64,000 bases of DNA. It comes from Gymnopus androsaceus JB14. Taxonomy: Eukaryota > Basidiomycota > Agaricomycetes > Agaricales > Omphalotaceae. The notes below the pieces were generated by a model. It was not told the origin of the DNA. It searched no databases and worked only from the letters and a program-made list of their open reading frames with translations. A program made the position numbers and the translations under genes. Shown here piece by piece: positions 43,188-55,109 of this stretch. The stretch lies in assembly GCA_009733575.1 (NCBI GenBank), contig ML769455.1, positions 62,001-126,000 on the forward strand. The letters are read 5' to 3'. Positions within the stretch are counted from its first letter, which is position 1, and each line of letters opens with the position of its first letter.

Positions 43188-44253
43188 GATAAAGAGCGGA
43201 GACGAAAAGAGATCGTCGAAGGTTGAGAGCAAAGACCGTCGAATCGGAGTTTGAAAATCGAACAAGCCGGACGGAGTTTTCCGTGGCCCGACCCTGCTTA
43301 AACTTTTCACGACCCTTTCCCATTTACCTCTTCCTCCAACCGTTATTTGCGCCATATCTACGATTCTATTAAAGTCTGATGGGGTACAGTGCTAAGTATG
43401 GAGCTCGACATGGGATCTGACTGGATCTTCTCCATGTACCTGTTTTACCAGCACTCGGGGGAAACAAACTTTGATTGCACCACTGTGGGTGCACATCTTT
43501 GGAGATTCCGTTCTCAAACCAAAAAAAAAATTCAAGAAATGAACGGACTGACAACACTCGGAGCTCTAGTCCTGACAGCCGGAAAGCGAACTGGCGAATG
43601 CTCTCTCTCTCTCGGGTCCGACAAAGAAGCAAGAAGAGGGCAAGAAGAAGCATATCTATCTATCCAAAAACGGGAGGCCCTCGTGAGCAAGCTTTAGTCG
43701 TAAGTAAATCGGGAAATTAAATACATACCGATTGGGTGAATGGATCGACCTGGCAACTGGAACTAGAGATCTCGTACTTACAAACGCGTGTTTCGAAAAC
43801 ATAGGCACAAAGTTCGAAGACCGCTTTTTTATTCAAAAACTCACGAAGGAAAAAAAAAAAGACATCTATTGGTCCGCGGAAAGGCAGGAGGAGCAGGGGC
43901 CCAAGCTGATAACTGGGCACGAATCTTGCTTCTTTGGCATGACAGAAACCTCAAAAGTCGGCTGAGATCGTCGTAGCTGTCAGTTTGGCCGCGTCGGGTA
44001 TCGAGGAACGTGTTCGATTTGGCGCACAAACCAACTGAAGCGGAGTCAAGCCGGCCTTAACATTGATTTATCTGTTTTTCTGTTTTTGGACTTGGATCGA
44101 ATTCAAATAATTCACCGCCGGACCTCGGCTAAGTATTTTTGAGTACAAGTTGGATCTGTGCTGGTTCTGTGTCCTTAAAATTTGAAGCTTTCTCCTTTCT
44201 CCCATCATCTCCCTTCTCACTTCATCTAGAAAATATTACAATTCCTAACTATC
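43188..44253. other. Divergent intergenic RPB6 / RNA-binding protein gene
   Basis: This 1-kb stretch separates two divergently read genes and must hold both promoters. It has A-runs (43508-43518 and 43850-43860) and a pyrimidine-rich tract just before the downstream ATG (44185-44225), which is common in fungal promoters. Open frames of 60-100 codons exist on both strands without recognisable content. Confidence 0.5.
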
Positions 44254-47200
44254 ATGCCTTCAAAGTCTTTTACACGTACTTGGGGCACGCGTTTTGATTC
44301 ACTTCCTTCTTCTTCTCCGCCTCCTGCCTCGCCAAAATCCACCGCAGCTACCGACAATAGTTCTCCCCAGCAAAGCATCGACACTCGAGTCAACAAAGCC
44401 AGGATGCCTCATGACGCTAGCATTTTTGTTGGAAGGTAAGCCCAAAGCTCGACCGCTAGTTTCGTGCTTAGCTTTTCTTCAGCCTTCCCGTCAATGTCGA
44501 CCACGACACGCTCCGTCAATCGCTTTTGGCTTATCTCGCCGAGGTTGCTCCAGTCGTTTCGATCAAGGTCATTCGGGATAACAAGGGCGGTACTTGCGCT
44601 TTCGTACAGTGCGAGGTAAGCTGGTCTACGAATATATGCGCTCACAATGTGACGTCTCCTTGTTCAGGATGCCGGTTCCGCTACAAACCTACTCCAAAAC
44701 CTTCACTCTAGCACTCCAAAGCTTTTTATGGGACGCCAATTGCGGTTTGAACAGGCTATGGCCTATCGCTCCTTGTTAATATCCTATCGGTAGGCTGCTT
44801 TTATCGACCCGTTAAATCGGCTTTCAACTTGGTCACTAGCACACCCACCGAACCGATCATGACTATAGACGGTAGTCCTTCTCCGACCGAGACCGTTGAG
44901 CTCACGCTCCCTTTTGCCATGAGGATCCACAAACATAGAAACGCAAAGTCCGTTAAAAGTAACTCCGATCGTTTACTGCGTCCTTACCCACCTTTAGATC
45001 TAGCGACATCTTCTACAACGAACAGGCCATCGAGCATTCGTTCCCAAGCCAATACACCTTTTTCAGAGAGCCGGTCATCTGCGATACTGCTGTGAGTGTC
45101 TTCCGTCTTAAGTTGATCGCGGAGCTGGTTGTGGCCACGTCTTTTTAGTCGCGTGGTCTTTCGGCGCACTGTATCAGTGATGACTTTCTTACCTTTGAAT
45201 TCTCAATTCACAGACGTTGAAAGAGATTTGTGGATTCTTCGGCCCTTTGGAACATTTTAAACAGTACAAGACGGAAGGTGAAGCCCTGATCAACCCGCAA
45301 CGTCTATTCGGTTACTTACTCTTACTCTCCAGCTATTGATGGCGACGATAACAAGAACCCGACCTTGTATCCAAGCCCGCACGATGCGCCTCGTAAACCC
45401 AATATGGCGGTTTCGTGCTTCGACGTCAAGTTCAGTTTTAGAGAAGATTGTATCAATGCGTTGATGGTAATCGATTCTCTCCTCGTCATCGTCATACATC
45501 TCTCCTCACCCTCTGCTAACAGACCCTTCGTCGAGTTCCTCATCTAACCGTTACTTGGGCTCATCCTTCGCCTGAGCGTGAGATGTCCCGGCAGATGGCT
45601 CATCGCATCCATCATCCATACTCGCTCTTTCCTCGAATTCGACCAAACTCGATCTCAACAACTTCGGATCACTCACGGACTCCTTCGGTCAATGACTTCG
45701 CTCCCAATGGTGATGCCAAAGATTGGAATCCGGTTCCTCAACCTCCATCCGCGACCTCGATGTCTCAGACTTCGACTTGCGTTGACCCCAAATCTAAAAT
45801 CTGGCTAGAAACTGACTTTCCGCCCCTTGTTGATCCAAAGGACCTCAAATTTGAATCCGGTGGCGTCTGGGTTGAGAAGAAGCCATCGGCCGAAGCAGAG
45901 AAGGATGGAGAGAGCTTCGTTGATGGGTGGGTCTTCGTCTGCTGAAACGGACGTCGATTATTGACTAATGAAATTTTCTATCGTCTGTAGATCTTCGGAG
46001 CCTCATGTGTTCGGCACCGCTTCCTCTCAAGACGGTCTTCTCGACAATGTCCATCCTCTGGCGTCCGGCTTGGGCCCTCGCGCATCGATCACTCCTCTGG
46101 ACGTTGGTCAAGAGCTCGAGTTTTCTCATACCCCGTCGTTGGCTCGCTCTCCCGTCACCCCCAAAACGCCCGGTTCCGTGTTTCCTCCTACACCCACTAG
46201 CTTCCATGGTGGACAACCTGGCGGCCTCTTTTCGAAGGAGATGGATGATTATTCGTATGTGGGAGAGGAAATCCTGGTCGACGAGAGTGCTCTCGACCCA
46301 ACAACACTCTTCGTTGGTGGGCTAGAGATGCATGGTCCTGGATCCTGGGACGAGGAGAAAGTGTACGACTACTTTTCTCAAAGATTTGGTGGTGTGGAGA
46401 GCGTCAAGATGATTCGACCAAGTAAACCCATCTGTAAATCTAGCACTTGATCTATTCTGACCTTATAATTATTATCCAGGCAGTGGCAAGCCTGCATTCG
46501 CCTTTGTCAAATTTAACAACACTGAAGGTCCAGCTCGTGCGGTTTACGAATTGGTTGGTGATCTTCGCTGTTTTATCTGCTTTTTTGCTTACCATTATTT
46601 AAATAGCATAATCGTGTTGTCGAAGGCCGTGCTATGAGAGTGCAGCTGCGAGACTGTAATCCGACCCGTGGTGCTTTCCGAGGGGGTAGAGGGCGAGGCC
46701 GCTATTCGAACTTCAGTCACGGACATCGTCGTCGTCAAAGCGCTCAGAACGAATCGAAGAAGGATAAATCTGTGGATGCTAGCTGCGGAGAGCCTCTGAC
46801 CATCGAAGAAGCGACTGTCGAAACTGTCGATGCAGCTGCTGGGCCCGACTCATCCCCAGTCGAGCCTTCACCCGAGTATGCCGAACCCACGCCCGTTGAG
46901 GTCATCCCAGCGCCCAATGTCTCGGAAATTGAACCATCTTCCGAAACCTATCGTGAGTGGTACGAGTTCGCGGGAAATATCAATCAGCCACCGCAGCCTC
47001 CTACTACTCCTCCCCCTGGAGGCTCCCTCGTTCCCGAAATAGGCCCAGACATGCCGCTGTACCCTGCTCCTGCCTTCTATACACCGGGCCCTTGGATGCA
47101 CCAATATCCTCCGCCTCATATGCCATATCCCGTGGCATACTATCCATTCCCTGCTGTGCCACCTAATGGGCCGCCCCCTCGGTATCCCGGATCGTCTGGG

Positions 47201-47990
47201 TCGGATGGTAGTGGTCCTAACTCGGTACCTGTTGTCCCTTGGAATGGCATAAACTATGGGGTAATTCTGGCCTCACTTGATATTGTACGCCTTCTAATTT
47301 GTTTTTTGTCAGTATATTCCATACTCTGGATACCACCCTCGGCCTACGGAACGTCCTCAAGAGCAACAGGCACCGCCGGTGGTTCCCACTGGATTTTTCC
47401 AAAACGAGGCAGGAACATTGATTCCCGTCTATCCTCGAGCGACTATTGATCAGTACATGACCAACAATCCGAACCAGCGAAACTCACCTCCTATAGGCAT
47501 CCCAGTTACGGTCCCAGCTCCTGCTCCGTCGCCTGTTTCTATTCTTTCTGGTGGACCAGTTCAAGCTCCTTGGCCTCAGTGCATCCCGCCTCCGTTTGGA
47601 TCGAACCAGTTTCCTCATCGCATCCAAGGTCCTCCACCTAATCAACTGCCGGCCCAATCCTCTGGCTGGATGAACACGGGTCCACCGATGAGCTTCCAAC
47701 TTCCTCATTCCCTTCCATCGCCCAACATGCCAGCCCTTGGCGCGCCTCCCTTCCGCGAGGGATTCCAGAACGGTGGATTGGGAAACGGAAACAAACGCCA
47801 TCGCCACCTATCTCATGGAAGGGGACGGGGAGGTAATCACCGAGGGCGGGGAAATGCATCTATGGGCAACCCTCCTCATGCAGACGGACACCTTATTAGA
47901 CACGGACAATTTAACAGTGGTCAGATCATCGGAGACTGGACTCATTGGCCTGAGGCTCATCAAGAGGTCGGAAAATCGTTCATCTCTTAA
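44254..47990 (+). CDS. RNA-binding protein with three RRMs and a Pro/RGG-rich tail
   Basis: The start is MPSKSFTRTWGTRFDSLPSS. RRM1 reads DASIFVGR then LPVNVDHDTLRQSLLAYLAE and TCAFVQCE (RNP2 and RNP1). RRM2 spans AMRIHKHRNAK, SSDIFYNEQAIEHSFPSQYT and LKEICGPFGPLEHF with MAVSCFDVKFSFREDCINAL. RRM3 has DPTTLFVGGLEMHGPGSWDE and KPAFAFVKFNNTEGPARAVY. The C-terminal half is arginine/glycine-rich (GAFRGGRGRGRYSNFS) and then very proline-rich, ending with a second RGG patch (HGRGRGGNHRGRG) and the stop at 47988-47990. About ten introns were traced by phase. Three spaced RRMs plus RGG suggest an mRNP regulator. I do not recognise an exact orthologue name. Confidence 0.82.
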
Positions 47991-48402
47991 ATTTTACTCG
48001 CATTTCAGTTCCGATTCTTGTCCATCTCTTTGTCGACGTTTTCAGCATTTTATTTATATTTTAATTGTTGTAAACACACCCATCCTACACTATCTCTCTC
48101 TCCCCTTTTACTTCGTATCCTTACGTTGTTATGTCCTTCTTTCGGCTTTGCTTTCGTCCTTTCTCTACTCTAGCTTTCGTCTTTCGGTTCTCCTTTTTTT
48201 TTCTCAAAACATTCGCTTTCAATGCTACTCGTCTTTATTGATAATTTCAGTTACAGTTTCGATTTATGTTTTCAGTTTTCTAGACACTAAAAAAATTGTT
48301 CCATTCTATGCTTCTCTACCTCTCATACATGCATACCTTCCTCTACAGAGCATCCCTTAGGAACACAAAAACAGCATTAAACCCCTGTACAAGTATAATA
48401 TA
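47991..48402. other. Convergent 3' UTR region, pyrimidine-rich
   Basis: It is strongly T/C-rich on the plus strand (48000-48260), consistent with the 3' UTR of the RNA-binding protein gene. A 207-codon frame that overlaps it in another frame has the same pyrimidine bias and is not a gene. Confidence 0.55.
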
Positions 48403-50104
48403 TCATGTTTTGACCATTTCAATTCCCCGCAACCAACAGCCCAGTTCTAACCAATATCGCTTCTGTGGACTTGATGAAATCCAAAGGGGTACAAGTGAAA
48501 GATGCGTGGTCTCATTCCACTGTTCTACTATCCATATGCCTGGTGCAGGAGGTCCCTTGGAATGCTGACAATGAGTTGAACTGTTTCCTGAAGTAAGTAG
48601 ACTGGTTACAACTGATAAAGCTGAATTGCGCACCTACAAGGAAATGGATGCCACTGGGAGAACAATGGCACCACTCCATCGTTAGCGCGATACTCCTCAG
48701 GTAGGTTGTTTTGACGATTTATTAAATCCTGCTCTTTACCATCCCCAGATCGAAGGAACGACGGGACAGGCCGAATTGTTGAAAAGTCAAACGAGCCAAT
48801 GGCTCGTGCCATGAAGAGCATAGGTGATAGCAACATTGAACTTGTAAAGGAAATAGAGTGCGCGTTACCACCTCCTACTTTCTGCGTCTTTTTTGTAGTT
48901 GAGAATGGATGTTCGTAGAAATGACGATGAACATACCATATACGTCGCACAACTTCGATAAAATGTTCCGGGATACGGTTCACCTTCCCCAATTGCTTCC
49001 CGTTCATCTGCGGCAGTGAAGGACACGTCGTAAGGACAACAATCAAAGCTCTCTGCCCAGTCGGATTTCCACAACTGCTTTAAAAGCGAAAGCACATTGA
49101 TATCGTGGAACGACATACGACGCGACTCGGTGTGGAGATCCAAGGCTCGAGGGAGAATAGGTGATAGATATGAGATTATATGGATGCCTCTAGCTATGAT
49201 AGAGCCTGGGGAACACGAACGCACGCGGGGAGCTGATTCCGTACATTCGCCTAGAATGTATACAGCTTGGGTACCTCTAAATGGGGAAGAAACTACAACA
49301 TGGTGTAAGTATAGCATACAATTCAAGCGGAATGAAGACTGACTGGTATTGACGGACCGTATCCAGTCTGGATGTGCACGGGAGCTAAAAAAACCTTGCT
49401 TTAACAGATACTGAAGTTTCACGATCGTAGGCCCTCCCTTCCTCAGGTCAATTAAGGCGCATATGGGATACAGATCTAACGCACGATTGAATGCCCGAGA
49501 AAATGCAAGGGGTTTTCGCTGGACCATTGAGGATACAGCCCCTGAGTAGTACGACCATATTGCGCATGTCCATGAACCGCACTATGTTCTTCGCCATAGT
49601 CGACTAGATGGAATATAAGTATCGAACTCGAGTAATAAAACAAATTCGCTCACCCGTTCCACCAACGAGGGAATAGTATAGTTCGCAAGCTCTGCCAATG
49701 TCCGATTCGAAAATTAATGAGATTCAATGAGCAAGGATTCAAAAGAAACAAACTTACCTGTCGTGTAATGAGCTGACTGGTCCTACTCTTCATTTAATGC
49801 ATTGAGTTTCGTTTGTGTGACTTGGTGGTTAGCATACGTACGACGAAAAGATGATCTTCCGCTTGCATCCAAGACAGTCCTTGTTCAGATAATTTTCAAA
49901 ATGACCCCAAACTATTGACCCAGTACGTCCGAGGAATCCTTCCACGATGACCAAAGGCAAACATCGACATGGTGTAGTATTGGATTCAAGCATAGAATGA
50001 TAGAATTGCCATTTTGCCGGTGTCAGAAGTGACCAAGGATACGATCCCGTTGTCGGAGCAGCGGGATCGGATCGGATGGATCCGCATCCTTCCGAGCATG
50101 ACAT
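48403..50104 (-). CDS. Lipase-like alpha/beta hydrolase
   Basis: The start MSCSEGCGSIRSDPAAPTTG precedes LPLVIVEGFLGRTGSIVWGH, the oxyanion-loop region of this family. The nucleophile elbow GHSIGGPTIVKLQYLLKQG appears when the intron near 49450-49500 is spliced. TISAPFRGTQAVYILGE, SFHDINVLSLLKQLWKSDWA and DCCPYDVSFTAADEREA follow. NDGVVPLFSQWHPFPC holds the acidic region, and IWIVEQWNETTHLSLVPLWI carries the catalytic His. The protein ends at 48403. This GHSxGG hydrolase family is shared by bacteria (staphylococcal-type lipases), plants and fungi. No clear secretion signal is seen. The last intron needs the acceptor ending AAACAG, joining C to SSTHCQHSK. The substrate is presumably an acyl ester. 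Confidence 0.82.
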
Positions 50105-50688
50105 AGTCTCAATCAACAGCTATTAATTTATAGTAGGTACATGAAGATACAGATGAACAGTGTTTAGGTATGTCGAAACTGTACATATAATATAAACAAA
50201 ATTCACAGTTGGAAAAAGGGATCCCGAAGAATATGTACAAAAGGAGGGTATGAGATATGGATGAGGGTATGCTAGTAAATTGTTGTTCTCGTTCTCGTAT
50301 TATTATTAGTCCTGAAAAAACACTAATAAAAGTGAGATAGCGTAGTGATGTGCGGTGGGACATAGTTTCTAAACGACATTTGCGTCAGGACAGCATTAGG
50401 ACGAGACATGAGTCGACTCACGGCATAATTCCGGTGTTGAAGCTGTGTGCATGTTGTAGATGGCATAATGGACGTCGTGATTATCGTCAGGGTTCGGGCA
50501 AATTCGTAATATGAAGTGAATAAAGGTGACCAGTAAATTAGCTTGCAATGGAAGATGGACCAGATTGTTGTACAGATGCTGGAGAGAACAGACGTCAGTG
50601 AAGTTGTCGAATGTATAGGAAATCATTTCACACCTGCATGAGGTAAGGAGAGATGAAAAAGGAGAAAAACGGTCGCAAGGAAGGGCAT
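50105..50688. other. Intergenic lipase promoter / 3' UTR of the upstream gene
   Basis: It lies between two minus-strand genes. AT-rich with several TATA-like words (50190-50210 ATATAATATAA), so the lipase promoter is plausible here. The 157-codon minus-strand frame at 50396-50869 overlaps the real last exon of the upstream gene in another frame and is not called. Confidence 0.5.
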
Positions 50689-52159
50689 TTATCGCTTGTT
50701 GCCAGTAGTCCAAGAGACACCCACGCTGCCGCAGCCCACGATGTAAACTTTGGCACGTAGGCGACACACCTAGTAAGGAGCCATGAGTACAAGCGTTCAA
50801 CAAGGACATAGGCAACACGTACAGTATCGGCAACATCAGCGCTTCGGAAATGAACATGCAGATCGCCATTCGGCATCCTTACTATATGTGTGACCTCACC
50901 AAAACTCTGTTGACAGGGTTAAATTCGAGGAAAAGATTCAAAACTCATTTACTTGCCTCGCACCAGCGTTTAACGCCCTCAAACTTCCGAGCATCGTTGG
51001 GAGCGATACCACTGATAATAAGCCTTTTCTTTTTGCTGTGTTTCGAGGTCAATGTCGCCAAAGACATTTTAGAGAGAGTATTGCTCTTGGCTGTCGAAAA
51101 TGCAACTTCGGGTTTTGCATTGGGTTTTGGGATCACTGGAGCAGAAGTTCCCTGAGCCTCCTCCTCATCGTCATACAAAGAATCGGTATTGGAATTCGCT
51201 AATCGGAATCCAGGCTTTGAAGCCAAAGGTACCCGCAAAGTAGCCTGTTTGCGGGGAGCTGAAGAGAAGCGCACATTGTTCTCCGCCGAGCTTCCACTTG
51301 CAACACGGGATGAATTACCCATGAGACCGTTGTCGGGAACGAAATCCGCTTGTCAATGATGTCGAGCCCTTATCCATCGCAGTGGCGGTGGCAGAGGTGG
51401 TGGTCGCGGTAGTAACAGTGGTGTTGGAGGATACGCTTGGACGGGAAGGAGTATAAAGGGTCTCAGATGGAAGGAATGACCCCTGGGAGGACGAAGAAAA
51501 GTATCCCAACACACTCGGTCTCCACTTTGAAGAAGGTTCTGGAAGATACGAAGAGGTGGAAGGAGATGATGAGTTGAGCATTGAGAGACTGGCGGATCTG
51601 CTATGCTGTTTGGGAGTGCTTCTCATGGGGAGAAAAGATTTACGAGAAGGGGTTATAGGTGCTGTTCCGGTTGTAGGTGTTGAGGAACGCGCGGGTGATT
51701 GAGAACGAAAAGATATATGCAAGCTGCGGAAGGATGTAGGTGTCCCCAGAAAGCCTTTATGGGTTATGGATGTTGGGGTAGAAGGCTGGGAGAGGGACCT
51801 GTTGATTAAATATTAGCTCGATCTCACTTGACTGAGACAGTTGAAAATCTCACTTCGGAGATCTGAGTTATGTCTCGCGGAATATCATCATCGTTAACGA
51901 GATCATAACTACCCAGAGTTACCGCAGATCCACAGAGACTTTGGCTTTCTGGTGCCCTTGCGAGATCGGGATATGCCAAGTACGGGTTAACTCGAGGCTT
52001 GGTTGAGCCAGGCGAGGCAACCTCTGAAGAATTCGGAAGTTTCTGCTGCTCCTGGATCCATTTGTCCAGCATGCTAGAGCGTCTCCGGCGAGGTTGGAGA
52101 GCAGGCCGGACGCTGAAAGGGTCTTCTTCGGGGGTCGTATATGGTTTATCATCCGACAT
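50689..52159 (-). CDS. Ser-rich protein with a C-terminal RRM-like domain
   Basis: The start is MSDDKPYTTPEEDPFSVRPA. The long middle is Ser/Thr/Pro-rich with many SP sites (RSQSPARSSTPTTGTAPITP). The C-terminal domain reads KKRLIISGIAPNDARKFEG, VKRWCE joined to SFGEVTHIVRMPNGDLHVHF, and SADVADT joined to VCRLRAKVYIVGCGSVGVSW, ending TTGNKR at 50689-50691. That order of strands and helices matches an RRM fold. The intron between VKRWCE and SFGEV (50907-50956) has a GCAAGT donor, so it is a GC-AG intron. One G in the run at 51318-51320 (CCC on the plus strand) is extra: QRSHG must continue as NSSRVASGSSAEN. Function is unknown. Possible parallels are nucleoporins with RRM-like domains, but I see no proof. 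Confidence 0.75.
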
Positions 52160-54336
52160 TCTCGCAAGTACGGAGGAAAATTGAGACTAGATTGGAGCTG
52201 GTCAGTCTCAGCTACAGGAACGCATTAGGAGATTTTACACAAAGAGGTGTCGTAGCGGGATGATTTATTGGTGCAGGTTGTTCAGGTCGGAATGCAGCCC
52301 AGTAAAAGTACAAAATTGGTGGGAGGGCACTTGGAGATGGCGAGAGGGGAAATCTGAGTCTAGAGAAACATAGTAAACAGAAACGAACGCGCGTGGTGAT
52401 CTGGCTAGTCGCGTTGGCTCCCTATATAGTAACTTTTCTAGTTGAACATTTACGCCTCGAGGCGTTTTTCTCACATCATCGGCTTTACGTCCCGAACACC
52501 TTCGAGGAGTTTACTTACAGACTACAGTTATGCTTCCCTTTCCATACAGTCTCCAACATGTCAAGGATATTCTACGAGACCTTCAGCACACCGGAGGGTG
52601 CTAGAGGTGCTCAAGTTCCATTGGGCAGGCGCCAGCAATGTTCATTTTTCTCCGATGCAAGCTGCTGTTGTGGCGCGATGTATCAATGTGAATGCCCGAC
52701 ATCATGTCAGTAGCCGCGCCGCAAGGCCAATCCAGCAGGCTGTAGAAGCTGGATATAATTAGGATAAAAACTAGTTTATTGGCGGAAATTAATGAGCAGG
52801 GAAGTAGATATTACACAGTAATTAAATGCGAGGTCGTTCACTTTCTCTGAGCTCCATGGATTTTCCCGATAAACTCGGGACGGTTCCGAGCATCAAAAGG
52901 ACCTTCTAGACGAAGGTAATGGTGCAGCGCAGCGCTACTGTACATGAACGCATGAATTCCACGGGACCCATCGAATGAACGGACGTCTTCCTGATGCAGC
53001 CCTTGCACAAGACTATTTCCTACTCTCCAAGACCACGGCCAAGTAGAAGTTACTAAAGCATAACCAGAATTTAATAAACCTTCTCTGAAAGAAAGCCCAG
53101 TTTCTTTCGCCGTTAACATCGTGTTTGTCAGGTATGAACCACTGAAAGTCTACTGCCACATACCTTGGCTGACGGTTTTGTACAGCACGCTGTACTACAC
53201 GTTGAATGAAAATTTGAACTATAGTAAACGTCAGGCAGCATGCACCGAATAAGTATAGATCCGCTGACGAAAAAGCTCAGTCTTGATATCAGCGTGGAAG
53301 ATGAGGCGAAGGCTCTTCTAGAGCGCGCGGCGAATAATCCGGAATCTTCATATCTGAAAACAGCTTTAATTTGGTATAGAGAATATAACTTAAATATGCC
53401 TACTCAAGTTCTTTCCGTACCCGCTTCAGTTTGACATTACATAGCATGTAACTTTCCAAGCAGGAGCAAATGACAATGTTGGTCTATAAGATTTTGCCCC
53501 ACATTGAACGCGCTCACTTGGTCAAAGTGCTGTTCTGGTTAAAGAAGAAGCTGAAGGCGATAGGTTAACCAGTTCAAAGTTGGATTCCGATTCCCGAATT
53601 CTCGAAGATGAATAGGTCCTACATTGAATCAGCGAAATTGTTCATCCTTTAGAACGTGCGATATCAGTGCGCCGAGTTCCATCAGCTAGTAGATAGCGTA
53701 ACAATGATCGACACTCCTTCGTAGAATCTAGTCCTTGTGAACAGCCCAGAAGAAACTACACAATGAACGCGTACTACGTATGTCAGTTTGTGCCGTTATT
53801 CCTACGTATTTATTCTGTCGCACATGAGTCGCCAGATTCTGGACAATGTGATTGTACGATATACTCACCTATTTCTGCGTTACACCACTGTATGCTGCAC
53901 AAAGCCAACTAGACCCTCCAAATTCGCCGGAGGCCATTGAATTCAGCTCGAAGGTGCGTCAGTGCTTCATGCTCACAACAAGATTGTAAATCCGGTCAAC
54001 ATGAGCGCGGAGGTTCAACATAAGAGAACATACATTAGAAGGGAGCCTTTAATGCCCGGTGCATACCCGAGGAGACTCGTATACGAAATTGCCAATAGCC
54101 ATCTACTACGAAGGGGCATCATACACGTCCTTTCCATCGAGCGGACAACCAAATCTCCTTTGGAAAAATACAAACCAATCTTTGGGGTGGTTTGGGGTGG
54201 TGGTCTAATTTGAAGGAGAGTCGCCTACTCAGTAGCCCATTCAGTAGGTCAGGTGGGGTCACATCAGTTTTGGCAGCCACTGTACTTACAGTGCTAGGAA
54301 ATGTCGATGAAAGCAATAGGCGCCCACTTTTCCTTA
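52160..54336. other. Gene-poor region with weak open frames
   Basis: The first part (52160-52440) is the promoter side of the Ser-rich gene. Plus-strand frames at 52393-52762 overlap in different phases and none has a recognisable motif. The 65-codon frame at 53240-53434 starts MHRISIDPLTKKLSLDISVE and looks protein-like but is too short to call. The rest (53450-54330) has stops in all frames. A direct repeat TTTGGGGTGG lies twice in tandem at about 54179-54199. Confidence 0.45.
52838..53119 (-). CDS. Possible small protein, unrecognised
   Basis: A 93-codon frame with balanced composition: SGYALVTSTWPWSWRVGNSL, GLHQEDVRSFDGSRGIHAFM and HHYLRLEGPFDARNRPEFIG. I do not recognise a family and could not find convincing splice partners upstream. 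An intron donor GTATGTGG follows a possible upstream coding stretch near 53165-53220. It may be a real orphan gene, the last exon of a broken gene, or chance. Confidence 0.3.
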   Translation of the reverse strand: MLTAKETGLSFREGLLNSGYALVTSTWPWSWRVGNSLVQGLHQEDVRSFDGSRGIHAFMYSSAALHHYLRLEGPFDARNRPEFIGKIHGAQRK

Positions 54337-55109
54337 ATGAACACCACCACTATCGACTTGGTACGAGATTTTCTTCACTCTCGCGGACTATGGATCGAGA
54401 GATTAGGATTTTTTCCTTTAAGCTCATTTTACACTCTTTATTCTCTTAAATCCTCGATCGGCACACTATTCGAGATGTCCTCCGCTCTATTCTCGACGCG
54501 ATTTTCTTTAATTCATCGTCTTGGGACGGTAAAGCCAAAACAAGAGAGTGCTTGGCGTTACTACAGTGAAACATTCGAATGGCTCAGCCTGGTATATCCG
54601 ACCCAGAGACGGAACGTGTCATAGAGGAAAAAGTAGAAGTATTCTGGAAGGGAATTGAGGGTGGAAAGACAGGTGCTGTACCTCTTTGCATCCAACCTAC
54701 TCTAATGTTCAATTGAACTCTAGATTATAGTCACCTTTTCTGGAAAGCGAGCAAAGAAGACCTGGCTTCAGGTCTACATAAGTGAGGAAGAGGTCCCTTG
54801 GGAGCAATGGTGAGTCTGTGTTCATGGTTGTCTCCCTATTCTGAAATGCCGTCGAATCCAGGGTGATTAATGCAGAAATACAACAGCCGCAAGATCACGG
54901 CAAGCCACAAACCGGATCGGTAGATCGAGAACAGGCCGAGGCTCTCTCTAACATAATCACCAAAGCCATCCACACCATCCACACACACACACACACACAC
55001 ATCCTCCGAGCGAGGTCGAACCGCTGTCCCACTAATAACAAATGCTACAGGTATCTCCCCTTTTCCAATCGGAGTCTCGGTCAAGATTGGAGGAGTTGAA
55101 ATTGGCTAG
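54337..55109 (+). pseudogene. ATG101: ATG101-like autophagy gene, disrupted as read here
   Basis: Atg101 is the HORMA partner of Atg13 in the autophagy-initiation complex. Pieces match in the right order: MNTTTIDL (54337), LDRRHTIRDVLRSILDAI, HRLGTVKPK, PGISDPETERVIEEKVEVFW, KGIEGG, IIVTFSGKRAKKTWLQVYIS, EEEVPWEQW, VINAEIQQPQ, and the C-terminal SSERGRTAVPLITNATGISP, FPIGVSVKIGGVEIG with TAG at 55107-55109. Several joints fail. No AG acceptor precedes LDRR. One T must be removed at about 54512. The segment around 54535-54585 does not join. The frame shifts inside the CA repeat at 54980-55001. Some breaks may be sequencing errors, but their density is higher than elsewhere, so a decayed gene is a real alternative. 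Confidence 0.75.
54980..55001. repeat. (CA)11 microsatellite inside the ATG101 coding region
   Basis: Eleven CA units encode alternating His-Thr in one frame. The frame after the repeat (SSERGRTAVPL) is not the frame before it (SNIITKAIHTIHTH), so the repeat length does not fit the open gene. A change of one dinucleotide unit would restore the frame. Confidence 0.85.

Noticed and set aside
47737..48360. 207-codon plus-strand frame after the RNA-binding protein
   Set aside because: It overlaps the real C-terminal exon in another frame and then follows a pyrimidine-rich 3' UTR, which explains its Leu/Ser/Phe/Tyr bias.
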